From positions 1,054,001-1,118,000 of the forward strand of contig CBDDPL010000004.1 of NCBI GenBank assembly GCA_965232285.1: 64,000 nucleotides of DNA, given 5' to 3'. Below the pieces are notes generated by a model that ran no database searches, was not told the origin of the DNA, and was given only the letters and a program-made list of their open reading frames with translations. Positions 52,329 to 59,827 of this stretch are shown here, in pieces (within the stretch, counting starts at the first letter, position 1; the number at the start of each line of letters is the position of its first letter). The position numbers and the translations under genes are program-made. The stretch comes from Denitrobaculum sp965232285 (GTDB taxonomy: Bacteria > Pseudomonadota > Alphaproteobacteria > Kiloniellales > Kiloniellaceae).

Positions 52329-53206
52329 CGTAAACATCCCGACGCCGAACGATCCGAAGGTTCTGGTAGCACCAGTGTATTTGGGGCGCCGCGCAGAAGC
52401 CGATGAATAGGCCGTTTCATTGAACCTCTCATAATGATGGACGGCGTTCCGATGCGAGCGATCGACGACGCTGCATCAAGCTTACTAACCATTCCACCTG
52501 CCCCGCGGGTGCTCGGCCCAGGTTCGATACTTGTCTGTATTTGGCTGACGTCACTTGGGTAAAGACATGGTATCGGCCCTATTACTTGACCTGATCTTGG
52601 CGGCGTTCGAAACACACCCTCAACGTCAGTAAGAAAGAGGACTAAGGCGGGCCGAATGTGCGAGCTCAACCAGGCCGCAACATGATCGTTGTTCCATTCA
52701 TCCGAAACGAACTCATCTGTCGTGTCATCCTGGTTGATAACTGGAATCTTTCCTGACTTAACCAGCAGATTGATGGTGCTGATCAATTTGTCGGTACGGT
52801 ATGAGCACATGACATCGGACTGGCGGATCAGCATTTGAGCGATGCTCAGGTTTCTCTGCGCAAACTGATCGTGCAGCATTGCCGTGAGGACCGTCTGCCC
52901 AACAGCGCCTCTCGCTGCTCGTCGTGAGCGTAGATAGGTAGAATTGTTATTGTGGAAAGGAAGAGCACCATTGCCGAGCTCAACGGCACCCGACACAACT
53001 AGAACGACTTCTTTCTCTGAACCAATCAAGTCCGCTAAATCTAAGATAAGTCCGTCCCACCAATCTGAACCCAACGTCGCTACGTTGGTTCCAATCTTTA
53101 CAATCACGGACTGCGCTTCAGTGATGATATCAGCAAAAGATCGCTGCGAAGGCTCAAACTGTCCATCGCCAGTTTGGTCAGCTTGCAATGAAGACGGGCT
53201 AAGCAT
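52325..53206 (-). CDS. Glutamate-5-kinase-like amino-acid kinase
   Basis: A 293-residue kinase of the amino-acid kinase fold. ProB-like motifs: SVIVKIGTNV near residue 33, VLVVSGAVELGN near 67, VGQTVLTAML near 100, PVINQDDTTDEFVSDEWNNDHVAA near 152, and LFLTDVEGVF near 188. The GGMVSKLDAASSIA lysine motif is near 235. The C-terminal PUA domain of housekeeping ProB is missing, and a proA partner is absent, so proline synthesis is unlikely. It may activate a glutamate-like or other carboxylate, or phosphorylate a biosynthetic intermediate. Overlaps both neighbours by a few bases. Confidence 0.85.
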   Translation of the reverse strand: MLSPSSLQADQTGDGQFEPSQRSFADIITEAQSVIVKIGTNVATLGSDWWDGLILDLADLIGSEKEVVLVVSGAVELGNGALPFHNNNSTYLRSRRAARGAVGQTVLTAMLHDQFAQRNLSIAQMLIRQSDVMCSYRTDKLISTINLLVKSGKIPVINQDDTTDEFVSDEWNNDHVAAWLSSHIRPALVLFLTDVEGVFRTPPRSGQVIGPIPCLYPSDVSQIQTSIEPGPSTRGAGGMVSKLDAASSIARIGTPSIIMRGSMKRPIHRLLRGAPNTLVLPEPSDRSASGCLR

Positions 53207-54263
53207 AGGCTTTGCATTCCCTATTCTGCATCAGCCTTATTGTATCGAGCACAACTTCAGCGGCGTGTTTGGACATTTCTTCGTCCACCAAGGACGAGAA
53301 CACAGCGCGCAAGGTAGTGTCCTTCCAGACCAGGATACGCACCCCTTTTGCGTGTAGCTCTGAAACTAGATACGACGGGTGAAGACCAGTTTCGCCGACA
53401 TCAAACATAACGATGTTGGTTTCGGGCTGATCGACTGATATCTGAGACATGTTCGTAATCTTTTCGGAAAACGTTCGCGCGTTCCGGTGGTCTTGGACGA
53501 TCTGTTTTTGGTTGTGATCGAGCGCATAATGCGCCGCAGAAGCAATAAAGCCTGATTGGTGGAGACTGCCGCCAAACCATTTACGATATCTGCGAGCCGC
53601 GCCGATGAATTGCCTAGAACCCGCAAGAATGGATCCCATCGGAGCACCAAGCCCCTTTGCGAAACACATCGATATTCCATCCGCCTGAGCGCCGATTTCA
53701 GCCGGTTGAAGGTTCAAGGCAGCAGCGGCATTCAACACTCTGGCGCCGTCGATATATACAAATAGTCCGTGGTCGCGTGCCCAGCGGTTGATGTCTTGCA
53801 TTTCGGCGAGAGATAGAGGCCGACCGTTCTTTCCATTGATGGTGTTTTCAAGCCAAACAGCCGTCGTTTTGGCGTAGGTGTCTGTCCAGCGTGCTCTTGT
53901 TGACACAGCCTCGTCCAAGAGATCTTTTCGTAGAACGCCATCGGCGCTGCCTACCGAGTTTAGGCTCACTCCCGAAAATGCGGAGCTTTGCGCCGCTTCA
54001 AAGAAATTTATATGATAGCTCGCGTCACAAATCACTTCATCGCCGGGGCGTGCGATTACGCGCAGTGCAATTTGGTTGGACATGGTGCCGGTAGGAAGCA
54101 ACAACGCCGCCTCTTTGCCGAATAGGTCAGCGCACCGCTCTTCTAGGGCGGTGACGGCTTTCGCCTCCCCAAAACAGTCATCGCCCTGATCTGACGCCGC
54201 GGCATGCCGCAGCATGTCGAGGCTTGGTTTAGTCAACGTATCACTTCGAAGATCACATACCAT
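53199..54263 (-). CDS. Threonine-aldolase-like PLP enzyme
   Basis: A 354-residue fold-type I PLP enzyme of the beta-eliminating lyase/threonine aldolase family. DLRSDTLTKPS opens the protein, His84 in DASYHINFFEA should stack on the cofactor, Asp172 in YIDGARV holds the pyridine nitrogen and Lys203 in CFAKGLGAPMGS binds PLP. The reaction could be cleavage of a beta-hydroxy amino acid or, in reverse, condensation of glycine with an aldehyde to make an unusual beta-hydroxy amino acid for the ATP-grasp enzymes. First gene of the five-gene operon; 178 bases downstream of luxI, with its own promoter box. Confidence 0.9.
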   Translation of the reverse strand: MVCDLRSDTLTKPSLDMLRHAAASDQGDDCFGEAKAVTALEERCADLFGKEAALLLPTGTMSNQIALRVIARPGDEVICDASYHINFFEAAQSSAFSGVSLNSVGSADGVLRKDLLDEAVSTRARWTDTYAKTTAVWLENTINGKNGRPLSLAEMQDINRWARDHGLFVYIDGARVLNAAAALNLQPAEIGAQADGISMCFAKGLGAPMGSILAGSRQFIGAARRYRKWFGGSLHQSGFIASAAHYALDHNQKQIVQDHRNARTFSEKITNMSQISVDQPETNIVMFDVGETGLHPSYLVSELHAKGVRILVWKDTTLRAVFSSLVDEEMSKHAAEVVLDTIRLMQNRECKAYA

Positions 54264-54331
54264 GAACTAGTTCCTTGAGTATGAGAGGGCTACTTCATCG
54301 TGTTGGGGCTTTCATGGGTACCGAGGAGGTC

Positions 54332-54356
54332 GCAGGTGCAAAAAAAGCTGTAGTGC
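54332..54356 (-). promoter_or_regulatory. Candidate LuxR box upstream of the biosynthetic operon
   Basis: On the minus strand this reads GCACTACAGC, seven T, GCACCTGC. It shares GCACTAC-N-GC, then GCA 6-7 bases later, with the box upstream of luxI. Its centre is about 81 bases upstream of the start at 54263, close to the 76 bases seen for luxI. Dyad symmetry is weaker here. Confidence 0.5.
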
Positions 54357-54441
54357 TATCGCTGCGAGCCATCCGATTGGTGGTCGCGTGTTGGTGGTCG
54401 CTTGACTGGAGGCGGAAGGCAGGGCTAGCTAGAAAAACTGC

Positions 54442-55050
54442 TTAAGCTACTGCCTTGTAGACAAACGGCAACTGCGCGGAGATCTTCTGGATCACGGCGT
54501 CGCTAACCTCACAGAGGCCGCCCACTGTTTTCAGTCCGTCATATTCAACGATCGGGCCGAGCCGTTCGAAATTGCATCCTGCGCGTCGCAGTATTCGCTC
54601 CATGAACACATCGTACACTGATATTACGTGGGTCATTCCAGCCGCTTGTGCGGTCTGGAAGAGTGCCTGTAAGAGCTGAACCGTGACTTGGTTGACACCG
54701 GCAGGTCCAAACTCCTTACATGCGCAGGTATCGACACAGAAACGCGAACTTTCTATCACGAGTGGGTTTCTTACAATCTCTGCATCTCCCATCACGTCAG
54801 CAAAGACATCTGAAAGCATATGAGGCCCGGTTGTTGGGAGGAGCCGGAGCGACCCTAAGAGTCGACCTGAATCACTCGTAGCGAGAACATAGAGGGGATT
54901 CAGATCGTCAAATCTATCTCGTTCCAAATTGTTTTTGACCTCGACGCTCCATTTCCGGCGATGTTTGAATTGCTGAGCTCGAAGTTCAAACATCTGGCAA
55001 AACAACTCGCCAAAAACATCATCTTCAATCGCATGGGCAGTGATTATCAC
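54442..55050 (-). CDS. luxI: Acyl-homoserine-lactone synthase, LuxI family
   Basis: A 202-residue autoinducer synthase that makes an acyl-homoserine lactone from SAM and an acyl carrier. Conserved positions are present: Arg24, Phe28 and Trp34 (FELRAQQFKHRRKW), the acidic pair in NLERDRFDD (Asp45, Asp48), then LLGSLRLLPTTGPHML near 64-79 and IESSRFCVD near 100. Length is normal. The acyl chain cannot be predicted. It is transcribed separately but in line with the operon and luxR, and its own upstream box suggests positive feedback. Confidence 0.93.
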   Translation of the reverse strand: MIITAHAIEDDVFGELFCQMFELRAQQFKHRRKWSVEVKNNLERDRFDDLNPLYVLATSDSGRLLGSLRLLPTTGPHMLSDVFADVMGDAEIVRNPLVIESSRFCVDTCACKEFGPAGVNQVTVQLLQALFQTAQAAGMTHVISVYDVFMERILRRAGCNFERLGPIVEYDGLKTVGGLCEVSDAVIQKISAQLPFVYKAVA

Positions 55051-55117
55051 GTCGTCCTCTCGATCCTAGCCGTTAAGACTTGAGCGCTAGAATCATCCAT
55101 GATCTCTGGAAGCGCAC

Positions 55118-55135
55118 TACTGCGAAAATGCAGTA
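55118..55135. promoter_or_regulatory. Candidate lux-type box upstream of luxI
   Basis: TACTGCGAAAATGCAGTA has perfect 6-bp inverted arms and an A+T-rich centre; its CTG-N8-CAG core and 18-bp size fit tra/lux-type boxes. Its centre is ~76 bases upstream of the luxI start at 55050, and a related box lies before the operon. Confidence 0.6.
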
Positions 55136-55194
55136 CGTGGCGGCGACCTCTGACTCAATTGCCAAGATCGCATGTCAATCTGGCTCCGCGTGAC

Positions 55195-55395
55195 TCCCGC
55201 CAGTGAGGTCTCTCGCTTCTGCTGGCCAGTCAGGCTCAGTCCCGCACGCAGATCGATCAGGTAGCTCCTGACGGCCTGCATGGTTCTTCGTCCCGCGCGC
55301 TCGCCTCGTGAAACTCGCAAGTGTCCCTGACTGTCAGCTTGGCGATGCAGGCGTATCGGTTGCGTCCGATCTCCACCAGCTCTAATGCGGCCTCA
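55195..55395 (-). pseudogene. Decayed GntR/FCD regulator fragment
   Basis: The minus strand from 55395 reads ELVEIGRNRYACIAKLTVRD, matching the winged-helix end of the intact regulator at 62612 (GLVEIKRNRGAYVAKPTIRD). In another frame at 55281-55195 it reads AVRSYLIDLRAGLSLTGQQK then RETSLAG, matching that protein's C-terminus (MRSHLIDLHSGLNLKSQPER then ETSLA). The whole FCD core between them is deleted and the ends are frameshifted. It lies between luxI and the sugar-transport operon, so it may once have regulated that operon. Confidence 0.75.
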
Positions 55396-55411
55396 ACTTC
55401 TATACCGGCCT

Positions 55412-56356
55412 TTACCGGGATCTCAAAACCTGTGCCGCATCGTGCCGGGTGGACTGGACGCGGTAGACCTTGTCCGAGGAGGTGATGAACATCGTGTCTC
55501 CCTGCGCTCCGCCGAAACAGATGTTCGAGGTCTGCGCGGGCAGCAGGATTTTGCCCAGGAGGGCGCCTTCGGGTGAGAGGCAGTGGATGCCGTCGAGTGC
55601 CGAGGTCCAGATCAGCCCCTCGTGATCCACGCGAAAGCCGTCGGGCACGCCCGGCGCGATCACGGCGAAGACGCGGCCGTTCGACAGCGTCGTGCCTTCC
55701 ACGTCAAAGACCCGGATGTGATGGGGCAGGTCATAGTCGACGCCCGGGAAGCTGGCGCCGCGAATGGCGCCGCTGTCCGCGATGTAGAGTTTGGACTCGT
55801 CCGGCGAGAAGGCGAGGCCGTTCGGCTTTTCAAAGTCCGTCGCTACGGCTGTGACCGCGCCGTCGGGCGCGGCGCAAAAGACGAAGCAACCGCCGATCTC
55901 GCTCTCGGCGGGATAGCCCTCCACATCCGAATTGATCCCATAGGGCGGATCGGTGAACCAGACGGAGTCGTCCGATCGCACCACCACGTCGTTGGGCGAG
56001 TTCAGACGCTTGCCGTCGTAGCGCTCGGCCACCACCTCGACCGCCGCGAGGTCGCTGGGGTCGCGCCGGCGTACGACCCGTCGCCCGCCGTGCTCACAGG
56101 AGACCATGCGGTTTTGCAGGTCGAGCGTATTGCCGTTGGCAAATTCGCTGTTCGGCAGGGCGACCGTCGCGCCGGCCGCTTCGGTCCAACGCATCATCCG
56201 CTTGTTCGGGATGTCGTTGAAGAAGAGCCCGCCCTCCAGCCAGACCGGTCCTTCTGTCCAGATGCAGCCGTCGGCGATCACCTCGGGGGCGCGGGTCGTG
56301 TCGACATAGTCGGCGAAAGCAGGATCTACGGTGATATAGCCGGGGGCGTCGGTCAT
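55412..56356 (-). CDS. SMP-30/gluconolactonase family lactonase
   Basis: About 314 residues from ATG 56356, overlapping the stop of the permease at 56353 (ATGA). There is no signal peptide, so it is cytoplasmic, unlike the two exported propellers. SMP-30 landmarks are present: metal ligand Glu in CIWTEGPVWLEGGLFFNDIPN near residue 30, KRLNSPNDVVVRSDDSVWFTDPPYGI near 115, and FSPDESKLYIADSG near 175. Last gene of the sugar ABC operon, so it probably opens a sugar lactone formed from the imported sugar. Confidence 0.9.
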   Translation of the reverse strand: MTDAPGYITVDPAFADYVDTTRAPEVIADGCIWTEGPVWLEGGLFFNDIPNKRMMRWTEAAGATVALPNSEFANGNTLDLQNRMVSCEHGGRRVVRRRDPSDLAAVEVVAERYDGKRLNSPNDVVVRSDDSVWFTDPPYGINSDVEGYPAESEIGGCFVFCAAPDGAVTAVATDFEKPNGLAFSPDESKLYIADSGAIRGASFPGVDYDLPHHIRVFDVEGTTLSNGRVFAVIAPGVPDGFRVDHEGLIWTSALDGIHCLSPEGALLGKILLPAQTSNICFGGAQGDTMFITSSDKVYRVQSTRHDAAQVLRSR

Positions 56357-57297
56357 GCGTGCGCTCCTTTCCTCAGCGTCTGAAACAGCAGCATGGCAAG
56401 GATGATCACACCAAAAATGATATTCCGCCAGGCATCGCTGATCTGCATGACCGACAGGATCGAGGTCAGCAGAGTGATAAAGAGCGCGCCGCCCACGGTC
56501 CCGAAGAGACCGCCCCGTCCGCCCAGGATCGAGGTGCCGCCGATCACCACCGCCGCGATGGTCGGAAGCAGGAAGGGGTCGCCCATCGACTGGTAGGCCT
56601 GGTTGGCATAGCCTGCCAGCATCACCCCGCCCAAGGCCGAGCACATGCCTGCCAGCGCAAAGGCGCAAAAGACGACCGAAGGCGTGGAGACGCCGGAGAG
56701 AAAGGTCGCCTTCTCGTTAAAGCCGATCGCGCGCAGATAGCGGCCGAAGGGTGTGCGTGTCAGGAACCAGGCCAGTCCCAGGCAGACCGCGATCCATATC
56801 AGAAAGCTCGCCGGCAGGCCCAGAACCCGGCCCGCGGCCATGCCCACCATCAGCGCGCTTGCCTCGCCCTTCGGATTGAAGCCACCGGTGTTCAGGACCG
56901 CCAGCCCGAGCAGCATGGAGTTGACCGCCAGCGTCCAGACCATCGAGGGGATGCGCAGGATCGCGACGCCCAGCCCGTTGATAACGCCGATAAGCGCCCC
57001 GAAAGCGAGCGCCGCGGGAACGGCGAGGGCCGCCAGAAGCGGGTCGCCCGATCCCACCAGCGCCGTGGAAAGAATGGCTGCCCCCGTCAGGACCCAGGGT
57101 ACCGAGAGGTCGATATGGCCCAGGAGAATCACAATGGTCGCCCCGGTCGCGAGCAGGCCCAGAAAGGCCGCGATCTGCAGTTGCTGGCTGAGGTAGTCGA
57201 CGCTCAGGATCTGTGGGAAAAAGAAGCTGCCGGCGATGATCAGCAGGACCGCGCCGATGTAGGGCATGAGGCTGTCGAGTGTGATCGTCCTGGTCAC
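56353..57297 (-). CDS. Sugar ABC transporter permease (RbsC-like), second
   Basis: A 314-residue permease with about 8-9 hydrophobic segments. The cytoplasmic coupling loop is recognisable in FLTRTPFGRYLRAIGFNEKATFLSG near residue 180, and GGTSILGGRGGLFGTVGGALF near 250 is typical of RbsC-type permeases. It overlaps the other permease gene (57294) and the lactonase gene by 4 bases on each side. The operon has two different permeases, so a heterodimeric channel is likely. Confidence 0.9.
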   Translation of the reverse strand: MTRTITLDSLMPYIGAVLLIIAGSFFFPQILSVDYLSQQLQIAAFLGLLATGATIVILLGHIDLSVPWVLTGAAILSTALVGSGDPLLAALAVPAALAFGALIGVINGLGVAILRIPSMVWTLAVNSMLLGLAVLNTGGFNPKGEASALMVGMAAGRVLGLPASFLIWIAVCLGLAWFLTRTPFGRYLRAIGFNEKATFLSGVSTPSVVFCAFALAGMCSALGGVMLAGYANQAYQSMGDPFLLPTIAAVVIGGTSILGGRGGLFGTVGGALFITLLTSILSVMQISDAWRNIIFGVIILAMLLFQTLRKGAHA

Positions 57298-58259
57298 TTC
57301 CCGAACACCTCCAGGCGGTTCCGCGCGCGCAGCACGTCGGCGCCGCCGATCGCGATGGCCGCGGCCAGGATCATCCCTTCAAACAGCGGCTGCGCCAGGG
57401 ACGGGATACCGGAGAAGAACATCAGCGATGCGATGGTTTTCAGGATGAAGGCGCCCGCCAGCGCGCCGATCAGCGTGCCGACACCGCCGCGAAGAAGCAC
57501 GCCGCCCAGCACGACCGCGGCGATGGAATTAAGGGTGAAGCCAGCCGCGATCCCCGCATCCCCCGTCGTGGTGACGAAGCTGTAGTAAAGCCCCGCCAGG
57601 CCCGCGAAGAGGCCGCCGAGCGTGAAGGCCGCGATGCGGACCAGCCGGGTGTCTATACCAGACTGAAAGGCTGCCTGTTCCGACGAGCCGAGGGCATAGA
57701 GGCCCAGGCCCAGCCCGGTGCGGCGGAGCGGCAGCCAGAAGCCGAAGATCAGCAGGCCGGTGATGACCAGCGCCGTCGGGATACCGATGACATCCAGCGT
57801 CATGGCGTCGGCCAGATCATAGTTCACGGCGCCGCCGGGGGTGGGACGCAGCAACAGCGCGATGCCGATGAAAATCGACGCGGTCGCCAGGGTCACAACG
57901 ATGGGCTGGATGCGGCCGTATACGACGATCAGGCCGTTGAGCAGGCCGCAGAGCGCCCCGGCCGCCAGCACCAGGAGAATGCCGAATGCAATGCCCGCGG
58001 CGGAGCCGTCCAGCAGGTGTGACGCGAGCGTATTTGTCAGGGCCATCACGGCGCCGACCGAAAGGTCGATTCCGCGCACTACGACGGCGAAAAACTGCGC
58101 GATCGCCACCAGGCCCAGGATCAGGCACTGGTTCGCCCAGATCGTCATCACGTAGGTCGACGCGCCGCGCGGATGGGTGTTGAGGTAGAGGATCAGCAGC
58201 CCCGCCAGCACGACGGCGGCGATGGCCTCGCGGCGGTTGGACCGGATGTAATCAAGCAA
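57294..58259 (-). CDS. Sugar ABC transporter permease (RbsC-like), first
   Basis: A 321-residue RbsC-like permease with about 8-9 hydrophobic segments. ARGVDLSVGAV-type text (VRGIDLSVGAVMALTNTLASHLLDG) is near residue 62, LRRTGLGLGLYALGSSEQAAFQSGI near 180 is the EAA-like coupling loop, and AVVLGGVLLRGGVGTLIGAL follows near 250. It overlaps the ATPase gene by 8 bases and the second permease by 4. Confidence 0.9.
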   Translation of the reverse strand: MLDYIRSNRREAIAAVVLAGLLILYLNTHPRGASTYVMTIWANQCLILGLVAIAQFFAVVVRGIDLSVGAVMALTNTLASHLLDGSAAGIAFGILLVLAAGALCGLLNGLIVVYGRIQPIVVTLATASIFIGIALLLRPTPGGAVNYDLADAMTLDVIGIPTALVITGLLIFGFWLPLRRTGLGLGLYALGSSEQAAFQSGIDTRLVRIAAFTLGGLFAGLAGLYYSFVTTTGDAGIAAGFTLNSIAAVVLGGVLLRGGVGTLIGALAGAFILKTIASLMFFSGIPSLAQPLFEGMILAAAIAIGGADVLRARNRLEVFGK

Positions 58260-59766
58260 CGGCGGCCTCTTGCGTTTTCACGTTCAGGCTCGCCGCGATG
58301 ATGTTCTGCGCCGTTATCTGCGCGCCGGACAGCTTCGAGACGATCCTGCCATTGAAGAAGATGTGTGTCTCGTCGCAGAGCTGGATCAGTTCCTCGTAGT
58401 CGGTACTGAGCAGCAGGATCGCCGTCCCCTGGTCGGCGAGGTGACGCAGCATGGCGTAAATCTGTGTCTTGGTCTTGACGTCGATGCCCCGCGTCGGATC
58501 GGCCAGCAGCAGGCAGCGCGGCTTCAGCGCCAGCCATTTCGCCAGGACCACCTTCTGCTGGTTGCCGCCCGACAGCGAGGAGACGGGGAGATCGAGACCT
58601 CCGTGTTTCAGCTCCAGTTCGTCGAGCGAGTTTTGATAAAGCGCGGGATCGCCTGCGTCGATGTCCCGCAGTCCCAGCGCTGCGAGCTCGAGGTTTTCGC
58701 TGATGCTCTGTTCCTGTATCAGCCCCTCGGTCTTTCGGTCTTCGGGGATAAAGGCCAGTGCGATCTCCGGCTGTTTTGCCGCTTTCGGACTCGCGATGCC
58801 GACCTCTTCACCGGCGATGGTGATTTTTCCTTCGGCGCTGCGCAGCAGCCCGAAAAGCCCCATCATAAAGGCCGACTGTCCCTGTCCGTCGAGACCGCCG
58901 AGGCCGACGATCTGGCCCTCGCGCGCGCTCAGCGAGACCTCCTCGATCTTACCGTCCCAAGAGAAGCCGTCGACCCGGAGAACCTCGGCTGCTTCGGGGC
59001 GCGGGGCGGGTTTGGGCGGGAAGAGTTCCTCGATCCTGCGGCCGACCATCATGTTGATGATCTCGGCGTAGCTGTGATCGCCGTTACGGAAGGTCTCCAC
59101 CTGCTCCCCGTTGCGAAAGACGGAAATACGGTCGGCGAGCGCCTCGATCTCATGAAAACGGTGCGAGATGAAGAGCACGCTGGTGCCGGCATCGCGCTGG
59201 CTGCGCACCAGTTCGAACACTTTCTCCACCACCGAGGCGTTCAGGGCCGAGGTTGCTTCGTCCAGGATCAGAAGGCGCGGTGCGCGCATGATGGCCTTGG
59301 CGATCTCGACCTGCTGGCGGGCGGGTAGGGTCAGATCGCCGACTCTCGTGGCCATGCGGATCCCGGCGCCGTCGATCCTGTCCAGCACGTCGCGCGCCAC
59401 CGCCAGAGCATCGGACTTCAGCCAGCCCAGACGGTTGCCGGGCGCCCCGAGCAACAGGTTTTCGCGCACCGTGAGATCGGGAACGAGCGAGAGCTCCTGG
59501 AACATGCAGACGAGGCCCCGATCCATCGCAACTCGTGGCGAGGTCAGGTGAGCGGGCGCTTCGTCAAGGTAGATCTGTCCGGCGGTCGGTTGCAGCACGC
59601 CGGCGATCAGTTTCATCAGGGTCGATTTGCCGGCGCCGTTTTCGCCGAGCACGGCATGGATTTCTCCGCGGTGACAGGCGAAGTCCACGTCGCTCAGGGC
59701 TTTGGTGGCGCCAAAGCTCATGGAGATGCCTTGCATCCGGAGCAGTGGCGAAGGGGCGTCGGTCAT
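58252..59766 (-). CDS. Sugar ABC transporter ATP-binding protein (RbsA-like, two ABC domains)
   Basis: A 504-residue double ABC ATPase. First domain: Walker A LGENGAGKST near residue 37, signature LPARQQVEIAKA near 147, Walker B LLILDEATSALN near 163. The second domain has a degenerate Walker A (GLGGLDGQGQSAFM near 288), an LSGGNQQKVVLAKWL signature near 396 and LLLADPTRGIDVKTK near 420. Such asymmetry is normal for RbsA/XylG-type proteins. It energises uptake through the two permeases. Confidence 0.93.
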   Translation of the reverse strand: MTDAPSPLLRMQGISMSFGATKALSDVDFACHRGEIHAVLGENGAGKSTLMKLIAGVLQPTAGQIYLDEAPAHLTSPRVAMDRGLVCMFQELSLVPDLTVRENLLLGAPGNRLGWLKSDALAVARDVLDRIDGAGIRMATRVGDLTLPARQQVEIAKAIMRAPRLLILDEATSALNASVVEKVFELVRSQRDAGTSVLFISHRFHEIEALADRISVFRNGEQVETFRNGDHSYAEIINMMVGRRIEELFPPKPAPRPEAAEVLRVDGFSWDGKIEEVSLSAREGQIVGLGGLDGQGQSAFMMGLFGLLRSAEGKITIAGEEVGIASPKAAKQPEIALAFIPEDRKTEGLIQEQSISENLELAALGLRDIDAGDPALYQNSLDELELKHGGLDLPVSSLSGGNQQKVVLAKWLALKPRCLLLADPTRGIDVKTKTQIYAMLRHLADQGTAILLLSTDYEELIQLCDETHIFFNGRIVSKLSGAQITAQNIIAASLNVKTQEAAVA

Positions 59767-59784
59767 GATGCGGAATAGAACAGC

Positions 59785-59814
59785 TTCCGGCGGCGCGAAT
59801 CAACGCCGCCGGAA
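59785..59814 (-). terminator. Intercistronic hairpin between binding-protein and ATPase genes
   Basis: An 11-bp perfect stem (ttccggcggcg, 59785-59795, with cgccgccggaa, 59804-59814) and 8-base loop lie 14 bases after the binding-protein stop and ~20 bases before the ATPase start. There is no T-run; it likely reduces downstream expression or protects the upstream message, leaving more binding protein than transporter. Confidence 0.6.
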
Positions 59815-59827
59815 TTGCAGGGAAGGA

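Noticed and set aside
52325..53206. Housekeeping proB for proline synthesis
   Set aside because: No PUA domain, no proA, and embedded by overlaps in a quorum-sensing cluster.
56357..56668. 104-codon N-terminal extension of the SMP-30 gene
   Set aside because: It overlaps the permease gene in another frame; the ATGA overlap at 56353-56356 gives the natural start.
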